A stretch of DNA of 64,000 bases. It comes from Puccinia triticina (lineage: Eukaryota; Basidiomycota; Pucciniomycetes; Pucciniales; Pucciniaceae). The translations under genes were made by a program, and so were the position numbers. Position 1 is the first letter of the stretch. Each line of letters starts with the position of its first letter. Below, in pieces: positions 21,194 through 30,278 of this stretch. The notes beneath the pieces were generated by a model, which was not told where the DNA came from, did not search any database, and worked only from the letters and a program-made list of their open reading frames with translations. Where the stretch lies: contig NC_070564.1 of the NCBI RefSeq assembly GCF_026914185.1, forward strand, positions 4,588,001-4,652,000, read 5' to 3'.

Positions 21194-21766
21194 TGTGGCG
21201 TTACAGACCAGAGTGTGGACGACTGCGGCAAAGTCATTGAGTGCGCGGACCCGTGTACAACCTTACTCATCATCTGATTAGGGTTCACTTGTATTTAGTC
21301 AGCTAGTTGTTGTACCGCTCCGCTTCTTTTCTTTTCCTCACTCATCTCTTTGTCCTCAACTTCCTCACGCACCTCAATAGGTGCATAAGTCGTTTTCCTC
21401 CTCTTTGTCCCTCGTCTCGGCCTCCCAACATCGTCCTCTTAGCTCACCGCTGTCACTCGGGTATTTCTCAGGTATCTTGTTGTTTCTGTCTCTTTCTCCG
21501 ATTCTCTGGTCTTTCCTTTTTCTTGCTCACCATGCAATTCAATGACTCATCTCTTTGTCCTCAACTTCCTCACGCACCTCAATAGGTGCATAAGTCGTTT
21601 TCCTCCTCTTTGTCCCTCGTCTCGGCCTCCCAACATCGTCCTCTTAGCTCACCGCTGTCACTCGGGTATTTCTCAGGTGCATAAGTCGTTTTCCTCCTCT
21701 TTGTCCCTCGTCTCGGCCTCCCAACATCGTCCTCTTAGCTCACCGCTATCACTCGGGTATTTCTCA
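21194..21766 (+). repeat. 3' LTR of the copia element
   Basis: 573 bp, nearly identical to the 5' LTR. Differences seen are in GTGCG(T/C)GGACCC, CGGCCT(C/T)(C/T)CAACATC and CCGCT(G/A)TCACTC. Confidence 0.95.
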
Positions 21767-21771
21767 TCAGA

Positions 21772-22953
21772 CACGTGGTGGCCTCATTCCAAGGACCCAC
21801 TTCTTCCAACCCGCCGCGTCCGTCGACGCCCACCCGGCAATCGGCCCACGCGGCCTCTGCGGAGTACAAAGGGAGTTGTGGATCTTTGGAACCGATGTGG
21901 TACCCACCTGCGGTCTCTTCCCAGTCGTTCGCCGGTACTTATGAAGCTGATCCGGCGGGCAGGAAGCGCCATGAAGAGTCTAGACCCTTTAAGGCGCCAT
22001 TGACCCCTGCCTCGCAGGCGAGACGGCCTATCCGAAAGCCCTCCCGAGAGGAGGTGGAGCCCAGCAAGAGCGAACCGGCGGAAGAGCCTGAGTTGTTCGA
22101 TCGGATCATGAAGGGGCCCGACCCCGACGTACCTGCCGCTAAGGGCGCTCCTAGCCGACCTGCTACCCCGCCCAAAGCTTCAGGATCCCATCCTAAGGTT
22201 CGGTTTGAACGGGAAGTTTTGAGAGAGCAGCCTGAGGTGGTCGACGAGCTGCTTCGGACGATCGGTGATTTGGAGGTGCCTCGTGTGACTGTTTCCAAGC
22301 TGTGCGCCGCCTCTCCCGCGATCGCGGAAGGCGTGAAGAAGTGGGTATCCCGTCGTCGTGTGGAGGTCGGAGCTGAGGATTTGAAGGTCAACTCGGGTAC
22401 GCTTGCTGAGGGAATTGATCCGGACGGCGAGTTCGACCCTATTCTCTATTCCTGCCCTCTCGGGTATCTCAACTGTTGCGTGGGCAAGGGGGAAGCAATC
22501 TCGTCGCCGCTGGTAGACTCGGGTTCTCAACTTAATCTTATTTCGGATACCATGGCAGTTAAGCTCAACCTTACGCCACGGGTCAATTTCAGCTCAGCCG
22601 TGTATGGGATCAACAATCAGGCTTGTGAGCTGATTGGCGTCGCCAAAGAAGTACCTATACGGGTTGGTCGTTCGATAGTGGGCTCCTGCCACTTCTGGAT
22701 CACACGGGCGGACGGGCCTTTCATCTTGGGAAGGCCCTTTCTGATGGATTTCAAGGCAACATTGACATTTTCCTTGACGTCGGGGGAGAAGCTCATACTT
22801 CCGGATCCGGGCGGGCGCAATATTGAAGTGACACTTTGTCCGGTCAATAAGGGGCGTTGGGAGCGCGAGTTTCCAGCCTACGGCCAAAAGGGAGTGCTAG
22901 CGCATTGCGGCCGCATCCGCGAGGACTCCTCGGAGGACTCGACTTTTTTATGA
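21772..22953 (+). CDS. Gypsy element 2 gag C-terminus and aspartic protease
   Basis: This continues the gag frame after the copia insertion: a basic, proline-rich region (about the first 170 codons), then a retropepsin-like domain with PLVDSGSQLNLIS (near 22508) and the later FILGRPFLMDF motif. Protease processes gag and pol. The combined uninterrupted product would be 717 aa. It ends in ACT TTT TTA TGA, a T TTT TTA slippery heptamer directly before the stop. Confidence 0.9.
   Translation, partial: HVVASFQGPTSSNPPRPSTPTRQSAHAASAEYKGSCGSLEPMWYPPAVSSQSFAGTYEADPAGRKRHEESRPFKAPLTPASQARRPIRKPSREEVEPSKSEPAEEPELFDRIMKGPDPDVPAAKGAPSRPATPPKASGSHPKVRFEREVLREQPEVVDELLRTIGDLEVPRVTVSKLCAASPAIAEGVKKWVSRRRVEVGAEDLKVNSGTLAEGIDPDGEFDPILYSCPLGYLNCCVGKGEAISSPLVDSGSQLNLISDTMAVKLNLTPRVNFSSAVYGINNQACELIGVAKEVPIRVGRSIVGSCHFWITRADGPFILGRPFLMDFKATLTFSLTSGEKLILPDPGGRNIEVTLCPVNKGRWEREFPAYGQKGVLAHCGRIREDSSEDSTFL
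22944..22953 (+). promoter_or_regulatory. Candidate -1 frameshift heptamer with ATGA stop/start overlap
   Basis: T TTT TTA is in the phase required for -1 slippage (codons TTT, TTA) and is followed at once by TGA (22951-22953). The -1 frame then reads ATG AAG TCC, the first codons of the next ORF, so ATG (22950-22952) overlaps the stop as ATGA. Either -1 frameshifting or termination-reinitiation could express the next ORF. No experiment supports either here. Confidence 0.65.
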
Positions 22954-24081
22954 AGTCCGTCGGTCCGGCACTTGGCAGAGTTAATCAAGGGCCTCAAGCT
23001 CTGTTCAAGGGATCGACTTCTCCCTTTGAGGCCCGCCTTCCTTCTCTAGAATCTTCTCTTCTGGCGCGTTCAGCCTCCTCCTGTTCATCTCAGTTTCCCG
23101 GAAAATATCAAAATCAAAAACATCAAGAAAAACATCAAAATCCCAAAAACATCGCCTCAGCTTCCTTCAAGTCCCCGTTTCCTTGGTTTTCTCAGTTTTT
23201 CTCTCCTCACTCCTCAAGAACAACCCATCCGCCTTTCTGGACTAGCGCAAAGGAGGACATGCAGCATGGGAGTACCGCGGGGGCATTAAGACCAAAAGTA
23301 AGTCCCCTCCATGTGTATGCACCTTGGGTAGATACTACCGCATCAGCAAAAACTCTACCTTGCGCCACACTCGTGAGCAGTCCGCAGCCTCTTGGTTCTT
23401 TTCCCAGTCTCTTCGTGGTGCAGCCTTCCGACTCTCGTCTCCGCGACGAGAATAAACTAGCTTCCGACTCTCGTCTCCGCAATGAGATTAAACTAGTTTC
23501 GTCTTTCAAGACCCTCTGCAATGAGGTTAAACTAGGCTTGTCTGCAGAGACCCTCCGCAATGAGGCTAAACTTCCGAGCCTCCGCGATGAGGTTAAACTA
23601 GGCTTGTCTGCAGAGACCCTCCGCAATGAGGCTAAACTTCCGAGCCTCCGCGACGAGGAGAAACTAAAGTGTCAAGACTTGGGCTCAGTCCCAGAGCCAA
23701 GGAAGCGGAAGGAACTCAACCCTAACCCCGCGAGGGGGATCGGTGAGTCCACGCGCCCCTCAGGCACATGCATATGCATGTTGCTCCCAGGCGGCTGGAT
23801 TATGCTAACGCTAATCCTCCGCTCCTTTCTAGCCACGTCGACACAAGACGAAGTGCCTAAGCGATACAAACAAGCTCTACCCAATTCAAGGTATGAAGTA
23901 TGTTGTATCGTCCTAGCTAGGTCAAGCAGTGCTGACAGAACTTGTTCTTCTCCACAGCACGCTTGCGACCGACGCCAACTCAGAACCTAAAGGTTCCAGC
24001 CTCAGCGATAGGATAACTCAATCCACCTCAGGTGACGCCATCAGCTCCGGAAGTCTCGCCAGTCAAATCGGCTCGTGTTAA
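22950..24081 (+). CDS. Gypsy element 2 extra ORF between gag-protease and pol (spliced, unknown function)
   Basis: Opening with ATG at 22950 in the -1 frame, it stays open through module B (126 nt, a multiple of three, 23298-23423). It runs through a coding tandem repeat (LRNEAKLPSLRDEVKLGLSAET, 23440-23665) to KRKELNPNPARGI. Two introns with good signals follow: 23743-23832 (GTGAGT..TTTCTAG, 90 nt, in frame) and 23891-23957 (GTATGA..CCACAG, 67 nt). Exon phases fit, and the frame closes at TAA 24079-24081 after TDANSEPKGSSLSDRITQS. No domain is recognised; it is rich in Ser, Lys and Leu. It might be an accessory protein or a captured host segment. The frame is unbroken after splicing, which supports coding. 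Confidence 0.55.
23298..23423 (+). other. Intron-like module B
   Basis: GGGGCATTAAGACCAAAA is followed by GTAAGTCCCCTCCA, TGCACCTTGGGTAG, GCGCCACACTCGTGAGC and an acceptor at ..GGTGCAG. It is a clear relative of modules A, C and D. Splicing to 23424 would remove exactly 42 codons. An alternative acceptor at 23407 would break the frame. Confidence 0.55.
23440..23665 (+). repeat. Tandem repeat in the extra ORF
   Basis: Units containing CTCCGCAATGAGG(C/T)TAAACT recur about seven times, with a longer 63-bp unit duplicated. A further unit, CTCCGAGATGAGGTGAAACT, lies upstream of module C at 24339. Units keep the reading frame. Confidence 0.85.
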
Positions 24082-24430
24082 GCGCTCCGCCGTTCGATCT
24101 TCACTATCTTATCCAGACTTCCCTGTCCAAATCACGAACTTGTGATTCTAGCTGCACCGCAGTCATTCCTATTAAACAACAATTTGTTGTTTATCTCATA
24201 CCAGAGCCGGCATTGATCCGCTCTTAGGTAATTCTTGTTCCTTTCATTTCTTTTATTCTCTCAGTCTCTGGACATGCCAGATTGACCTATCTAATCAAGA
24301 AATGCATCTTAGTATTGTGAACTTTTTTATAAAGATCCTCCGAGATGAGGTGAAACTATTTTCTTGGAAACTAACTTGCGATGTGGGAATGGTGGAGTAC
24401 GGTCCGCCGTGGAGGCAATTTGGGGTAAAA
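24082..24430 (+). other. Spacer before pol
   Basis: The sequence includes a pyrimidine-rich TTCTTTTATTCTCTCAG (24253-24270) and one more copy of the CTCCGAGATGAGG unit. An in-frame extension of pol opens at 24302 but has no domain before 24543. I see no gene in it. Confidence 0.4.
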
Positions 24431-24542
24431 GTAAGTTCCTCCCAAAAGTGCACCTCCGGGCTGGATGCTCCGCAATTTTTGAAAACCCTACCACGCGCCA
24501 CATTTGTGAGCCACGAACCCGCCCATTATTCTTCTCTCTCAG
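24431..24542 (+). other. Intron-like module C at the start of pol
   Basis: GGGGTAAAA is followed by GTAAGTTCCTCC, GTGCACCTCCGGG, CGCGCCACATTTGTGAGCC and TTCTTCTCTCTCAG. It directly precedes the first recognisable pol sequence (EKVAFEDRNE). The phase at its acceptor matches the donor at 23742/23743, so a splice joining the extra ORF to pol in frame is possible. Confidence 0.55.
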
Positions 24543-27500
24543 AAAAGGTGGCGTTTGAAGACCGCAATGAGCATTGGAACCATTGTCTTTTGGATTGCGG
24601 CCTCATTCACACGGCTCAACTTGCTCTCGCGGACTCTTGGCAAAAGGGCGGAGCGCTTTCCTTTGCGGCGAAATATAAGCCAGTGGCTTGTAAGGTCAAG
24701 CCCGTCAACCAGCCTATGCCACAGGATCTCAATCCCCCGCTCCAGCGGCCGCCTCTGTCTAGGGATCCCTACTGCGGTCTACCGCGGTCGCTAGCGGGCC
24801 CCTTTGTTCCCTTGGGCCGCGTCACAGAAGAGAGGCTGTCAGTGGTAAATTTTGGACCGCCCGGTTGGCTGTACCCTAACGAGCTCAACCTTATCAAGAA
24901 CGTCCTGTCCCTCTGCAACTGGTCAATTGCCTTTCAAGAATCAGAGCGGGGGTTACTCAAGGAATCCTACGGGCTGCCCTACATTATCCCGGTGGTGGAG
25001 CATGAGCCATGGCAAAAGCGGAAGATCCCAATACCGGCAGCCAAAATGGACGAGTATATCTGACTGATCAGAGAACATATCAGCACTGGACTATACGAAC
25101 AGTCCACGTCGAGCTACAGCAGCCCAGTTTTCTGCGTAGTCAAGAGTAATGGGAAGCTGCGGATTGTTCATGACCTCCAGCCTCTCAATAAGGTCACGGT
25201 TAGGGACGCGGGCATTCCGCCGGCCACTGAAGAGTTTGTGGAGTCGTTTTCCGGACGAGCTTGCTACGGCCTTGGGGATATCATGGGCGGCTACGACGAG
25301 CGCGCCTTGCATCCTATTTCCCGGCCTCTGACAACTTTTGACACTCCTCTCGGAAGATTCCAGCTGACGTGGCTTCCACAAGGAGCCACAAATTTGGTTG
25401 CTGTGTACCAGGCGCAAATGGTCTGGATCCTTCAAGACAAGATCCCGGATCACGCGGGCATTTTCATAGACGACGGCGGGATGAAGGGCCCGGCCTCCGA
25501 CTACGGTAACGCGTGCGTAGATTGGCATCCGGGAATCCGCCGTTTCATCTGGGAGTATGCGGAGACTTTGGAGCGGATCTTGTTTCGGATTGAAGAGTCA
25601 GGCCTCACGGTGTCAGCCTCGAAACTTGCGGCGTGCGTGCCTGCCTTGGAAATTGTGGGGCACGTTGTCTGCAAGGAGGGTCGACGCATGGCGCGAACTA
25701 AGGTCAACAAGATTCTTTCGTGGCCAACGCCGGTTAATGCAACGGAGGTGCGCGGGTTTCTAGGGGTGGTAGTGTATGTCCGGATTTTTATCCCTTGCCT
25801 GTCTCAGATTAGTCTCCCTCTGCGACGTCTGACGCGTAAGGATGCGGATTTCTTTTGGACCGCGGATTGCAAGGAGGCCTTTGAAACTTTGAAGCGGCTT
25901 GTTGGGCAGGACATTGTCCTCGTCAAGATTGACTACGGGCCCGACGGTGGCAAAATTAGTCTGGCTGTCGATTCCAGCTTTCATGCTGTGGGAGCGGTTC
26001 TAACGCAAGAGGATTCTAGCGGATTGGATCGGCCGGCGTTGTACGAGTCGCTTTTGTTCTTGGAGGTTGAGTCACGGTATTCGCAGGCAAAGCTCGAGCT
26101 ATGCGGCGTCGCTCGAATCCTCAAGAAACTCCAGGCCCTGCTATGGGGCCAGCATTTTGAGTTGCGAGTGGACGCGCAGTCCTTGATCCAAATGATCAAT
26201 GCACCTAGCCTCCCCAATGCCCCCATGACGCGTTGGTTGGCCTTCATCCAACTGTTCTCTTTTGACATTTTTCATCGCCCCGGCAAAAATTTTACTATGC
26301 CGGACGGTCTCTCTCGACGGCCTCAGGGTGAAGAGGAATCCGACCCACCTTCTTCTGACTTTGACAAGGATGCTCCGGCTGTCCGCCCCCTACACGTGTT
26401 CCCTGTTGACGTCAACGCGGGCTATTCAGGGTACCAGGAAGGGTTCTGGCGCCAGATGGAGGTTTTCTTGGCAACTCTGGTCAGGCCTCACGGGCTGAGT
26501 GATCAGGAATTTCGAGCTATGAAATGCCGATCCGTTGATTTTTTCTTACAATTGAGCCGGCTAATGAAGCAAGCAAGCCCCCTTCCCAGGATTGTTGTCA
26601 CCATTCCGGAACGTCAAGACTTGATTCTAGAGAAGCTCCACGAAGATCTCGGACATCGCGGTCTGGCTGAGACCTACCGGTGTGTCTCCGAGCGTTTCTG
26701 GTGGCCGTCCCTCAAGCAGAGCGTTGCTCAATGGTGCCAAAGTTGCAAAGCATGCCAGAAAAGGGATTTGCGGCGCCCTCAGGAGTTGCGCTATCCCACT
26801 GGAGAGGCCACCATCTTTGGTAGAGTGGCAATGGATGCCGTGCACCTGAAAGCCAGCGGGGCCAAGTACTTGATTGTTGCTCAGGACAACTTCTCCGGTT
26901 GGGTAGAAGCTAAGATTCTCAACAGTTTGACATCGGAGGCAGTGGCCACGTTCCTGCAAGAGAACTGGATGATGCGCTACGGCCTTGCTCGCTCTTACTC
27001 CACGGATGGGGGGTCAGAATTCGGAGGTGCCTTGGCGGAGAAGTTGCAATCGTTACCGGGTCAGCATCAAGTTTCTACACCTTACTATCCGGAGGGGCAG
27101 GGAATGGTTGAGCGTGGCCACGGGCCCCCCAAGTCAGCGCTGGTGAAGTTAGCCGGAGAGAGCGGTAAGAATTGTCGGAAGTACCTGCCCTTAGTTCTTT
27201 TCTCAGACCAAATCTCCACCAAAAGGACTACCGGTTATTCTCCCTACGAGCTGGTCTTTGGCCAGCGAGCAGCGCTCCCTATCGACCTCGACATCGAATC
27301 CTATCTGGGTGTCAATTGGGAGGAAGTCCGCAATACCTCGGATCTTCTGGTAGCGCGGTCTAGACAGCTTGAGCGGAGTGAAGACACGCGAAGGGTGGCT
27401 CATGAACGAATGATGAAATCTCGGGCGGAGTCAATGCGCTACTGGGAAGACAAGCAGGGCAACCGGCTCAGAGACCCGCTGTCGCCTGGCGACCTTGTCC

Positions 27501-27700
27501 TTGTGTACAACCGCTCTTTGGAGGTTCAATGGGGCCAACTCTTTGCTCACAAGTGGAATGGCCCATACCCTGTCATCAAGCAAGTCCAAGGCGGGTCGTA
27601 CGTGCTAGCGGAACTTGACGGCACCGAGCTCAAGCGTTGGTTTGCAGCGGACCAGGTCAAGCGGTATTATCCGCGCGGAGGCATTGCTGACCAAAAGTAA
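24543..27700 (+). CDS. Gypsy element 2 pol: RT, RNase H, integrase (one in-frame TGA)
   Basis: The frame runs from the module C acceptor to TAA 27698-27700 with one stop, TGA at 25061-25063. In order: pre-RT region (KYKPVACKVKPVNQP), RT (LRIVHDLQPLN near 25155; FDTPLGRFQLTWLPQG; IFIDD near 25465), RNase H (ISLAVDSSFHAVGAVLTQE near 25960), integrase zinc region (HEDLGHRG..CQSCKACQ near 26640-26760) and core (D in MDAVHLKA, D in YSTDGGSEF, E in GMVERGH). Catalytic residues are present. The context ATC TGA CTG suggests a CGA to TGA change or a readthrough site. No chromodomain is visible, unlike elements 1 and 3. Confidence 0.9.
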
Positions 27701-27817
27701 GTCCTACCATAGTATGCACCTGCCGGGTAGTCACTACCGTTTGTCGTAAGCCCTACTCTATGCCACACTTGTGAGCCGTCCACGGGACCCTTTTTTTTCC
27801 TTTCTTTTCTGGCACAG
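27697..27817 (+). other. Intron-like module D spanning the pol stop codon
   Basis: GCATTGCTGACCAAAA is followed by GTAAGTCCTACC, ATGCACCTGCCGGGTAG, GCCACACTTGTGAGCC, a T-rich tract and CTGGCACAG. The pol stop TAA lies inside GTAAGT. Splicing would delete the stop and extend pol by about 37 open codons across the polypurine tract into the 3' LTR, ending at TAA in GATCAAGTAA. Confidence 0.5.
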
Positions 27818-27868
27818 GGATTTCCGGATTTCTTTGGCGAGCGGCGCGGCGCAGTCTAGGGACAGACT

Positions 27869-27884
27869 GCAAGTGGGTGGTGGA
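27869..27884 (+). promoter_or_regulatory. Polypurine tract of gypsy element 2
   Basis: GCAAGTGGGTGGTGGA directly precedes the TGTGGTGG start of the 3' LTR. It is purine-rich but imperfect. Confidence 0.55.
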
Positions 27885-28680
27885 TGTGGTGGCCTAGCCG
27901 GTGCGCGTTTCAGGATCAAGTAATACGGCCGGCGCATGACTCTCAGACTTCAAGATTCAAGCTTCAAGATTTTAACCTTCAAGACGCTCAAGGCTCAAGA
28001 TTTTTCCCAGATCCTCTTTTTTCCCTTTTCCCCACCCTCCTCATTCTCACTTCCCCTTCCTTCCCCTCTTCTCTTTCTTGGTCCTAACACAGATCTGTCT
28101 GTGGGTTTATTCCTAGTTGTTTTTTTTTTTTTTCTTTTTTCTTTTTTCTGGTTGTTGTTCTTGTCTTTTGTCATGCTTATCTCCATTTCTCCTGGTTCCT
28201 CTCTTATTTCTTATGGTTCTTGTTGGTTTCATGTTTTATCTCTTTGTTCTATTTCTCTGCTTCTTTTCCTCTTTGTGTTTTCTGTTTCTTTTCTTTTCTC
28301 CTTTGTCTGTGTTGTGTGCGCGCGCATGGCGCGCGAGGAGATGATGACATGTCTGTGACAGGCCTCCAGGAATCCAAGTTCCCGGCGAACTTGGAGGATG
28401 GGAGGCCATAGCATCTGCTCTGATCCAAGGCGGCTATCAAGAAATTTATTCGATCCTGGATCTTTTTTTCCGATCCATTTCCCGATTTCATCGTGCAATA
28501 CAACTTCCAACAACAACCGCCAACAAAGATCCAACCTTTGTTGTTCCCTCCAAAACCACTTCCCAGCTATCAATTTTGATCACACTCGTCTCACATCAGG
28601 ACCATTCTCAAGGGCAGCCCCCAAGGCACTTTTTCCCCTCCCAGCGCTGCCGTCGGCCTAGCACCGGACGGAGCTCCATA
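27885..28680 (+). repeat. 3' LTR of gypsy element 2
   Basis: 796 bp, aligning end to end with 13918-14712. It is followed by the CCGG duplication and then by the resumed minus-strand gypsy sequence. Confidence 0.95.
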
Positions 28681-28684
28681 CCGG

Positions 28685-29375
28685 TGATAACACCTTGGTA
28701 CTAATTCTTTGGCAGTCCGCGCTACAACATTTGCCTTTCCTGCTACTGCCAGCCAGGCAGAGGTTGAACACAATATCTGGGCAGCACTGATCTCTGCGGG
28801 GCAATGTTCTAGGAGAGAAAGGGGCTTGCCAGCTGCGTTGAAGAATGATTGCAGAAAACATTTATTGGACTCATATTGCCGGGGCGGTAAAACACACACA
28901 CCCTCGTCACAAATTCTAGCTTTCCCCATCATGGGCCCTTGGCCCTCTGTTGAGGATGTTTGTGGAGTGGACAATACCGCCAAAGCGGTAGAAAAATTGT
29001 TGGCGGGGTTCCATTCAGGTTGCAGAGGGGAGGGATTCCTGTTGGGGTGCGGAGTGCTATCTACAGGGAAAAAAAGCTTGCCAACCACTTCAGGGAGTAT
29101 GGATGAGGGTAGTCTATCAAACTCACATTGCCAGGGCGGTAAGACACACACCCACTTGTCACAAATCCTAGCTTTCCCCATCATGGGCCCTTGGCCCTCT
29201 GTTGAGGATGTTTTTGGAGTGGACCAAACTGTGGAAGCAGTTGCAATGTTTGGTGTCTGTGTTTGCGGATCCATGGCATCCCAAGGATGCCTTTGTATGT
29301 GTCTTTTAGTTGGGTTATGATGAATTTTGATGGGCGGGGTTCTTCATTCAGGGTCAAGTCAATCTCATACGCTGC
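28685..29375 (-). pseudogene. Gypsy element 1: protease-to-RT linker with internal duplication
   Basis: The minus strand reads ..NVVARTAKELVPRCYHRY and continues across the 14.8 kb insertion into ..IDMFWKSSAMKLPSRRKYDF at 13913, the usual lead-in to a Ty3/gypsy RT. A segment of about 130 bp (TTGCCGGGGCGGTAA..GTTGAGGATGTTTGTGG) occurs twice, at about 28870-28995 and 29120-29245. Several stops are present. Confidence 0.75.
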
Positions 29376-29949
29376 TCAGGATGTGGAGCCATCAAATCTG
29401 GAGATGGTCCGCTTTAAGGCAGTGGTGTTGCAGAGTAATCCTGCCGCGGCGGCATAGGATTTGCTCAGCACATTGTAGGTTGCTCCGGAATCAATCAGGA
29501 AGGAGGCAGGGGGCAAGGGGGTCTGGGGTGTGGCTCTGGGAGTTGTGATGATGCAAGAGATGAAACATTGGGGATCAATTTCATTCTTGTTTAATGTTTG
29601 ACTAGCACCAATACTATAAGACAACTCTGCTGAGCTCGGGAAAGGTACAACCTTCATTCCTGGGCACCTCCATTTTTTGATGAGTCGTCCCGGCCTTTTC
29701 CGCCTCCACCCATTGCCGCCATCCCATCCACTAGTTGGCGGATCTGATCCTCCATTGCCGCAATCCTGGCATTCCCTTGGCCTTTGCCCTTCTTGGTCTG
29801 ACAGTTGCAAGAGATATGGCCCTGTACTCCGCATCAGAAACAGAGGCCTTCCTGCATCATTCGGGTCTTCTTGCAGTCAGAGAGTCGGCCGTTTAACACT
29901 GATAGGTCCATGGCGTCAGGGTCAATCTTCTGTTTGGTCTCCGCTCTGC
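29376..29949 (-). pseudogene. Gypsy element 1: zinc knuckle and aspartic protease
   Basis: The minus strand encodes a CCHC knuckle, CF*CGVQGHISCNC, with a TGA where a tryptophan-like codon is expected, then a basic spacer and the protease motif FLIDSGATYNVLSKSYA. Protease would cleave the polyprotein; the stop in the knuckle and frameshifts show decay. Confidence 0.8.
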
Positions 29950-30275
29950 TCATTGCCGTGTCAAGCTAGCAACCTTGTTAATAGTTGTGAATGTGGTGCG
30001 GGAAATAATGAGCGCCATCTGGATGTGCCGCTTCAGGCCCTGGCGGTACTGGCTGATCAGGGTGGGGATTTCCCATCCCGCGGAGGAAGTGTGCTGGACG
30101 GTGTAGTCTGCCACGGACCCGGTCTGCTTCGGCGCTTGAAGGACTTGTTCCGCCTTTGCCTTCTTTTCTAGGTCAAAATACATGCCCTGGAAGGCCGCCG
30201 TGAATTCCGCATACGTCAGGGTGGGCGGGTCGGTCAAGGAATGGGGCAGCCCATACGCCCGCCGGTCCGGTCATG
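29950..30275 (-). pseudogene. Gypsy element 1: gag capsid region
   Basis: The minus strand shows PPTLTYAEFTAAFQGMYFDLEKKAKAE and ISQYRQGLKRHIQMAL, matching the Retrotrans_gag helical pattern. At 30275 the frame is cut by the TIR element at 30279-31528 and resumes at 31532. Confidence 0.8.
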
Positions 30276-30278
30276 TAG

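Larger units (their letters stand above)
16206..21766 (+). mobile_element. Young Ty1/copia element, TSD TCAGA
   Basis: Two 573-bp LTRs (16206-16778, 21194-21766) differ at only about three positions. The 5-bp duplication TCAGA (16201-16205, 21767-21771) is perfect. The element contains one long gag-pol ORF and is inserted in frame into the gag of gypsy element 2, so it is the youngest large insertion in that nest. Confidence 0.97.
13918..28680 (+). mobile_element. Ty3/gypsy element 2 (14.8 kb with nested copia)
   Basis: Two direct LTRs (13918-14712 and 27885-28680, about 1% different) enclose a tRNA-Tyr-type primer site, gag-protease, an extra ORF and a full pol. The flanks are CCGG on both sides (13914-13917, 28681-28684). 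The element sits in the pol region of the older minus-strand gypsy. Without the nested copia (5.56 kb) and its duplicated 5 bp it would be about 9.2 kb. Low LTR divergence suggests recent activity, but pol carries one in-frame TGA and gag is broken by copia. Confidence 0.95.

Noticed and set aside
22857..22949. A longer upstream start for the extra ORF of gypsy element 2
   Set aside because: This part overlaps the protease coding sequence in another frame and adds no motif; the ATG at 22950 or entry by frameshift at the heptamer explains the ORF better.
28709..29320. A 203-codon plus-strand ORF
   Set aside because: It is opposite the minus-strand gypsy linker and its repeats reflect the duplicated block, not a protein.
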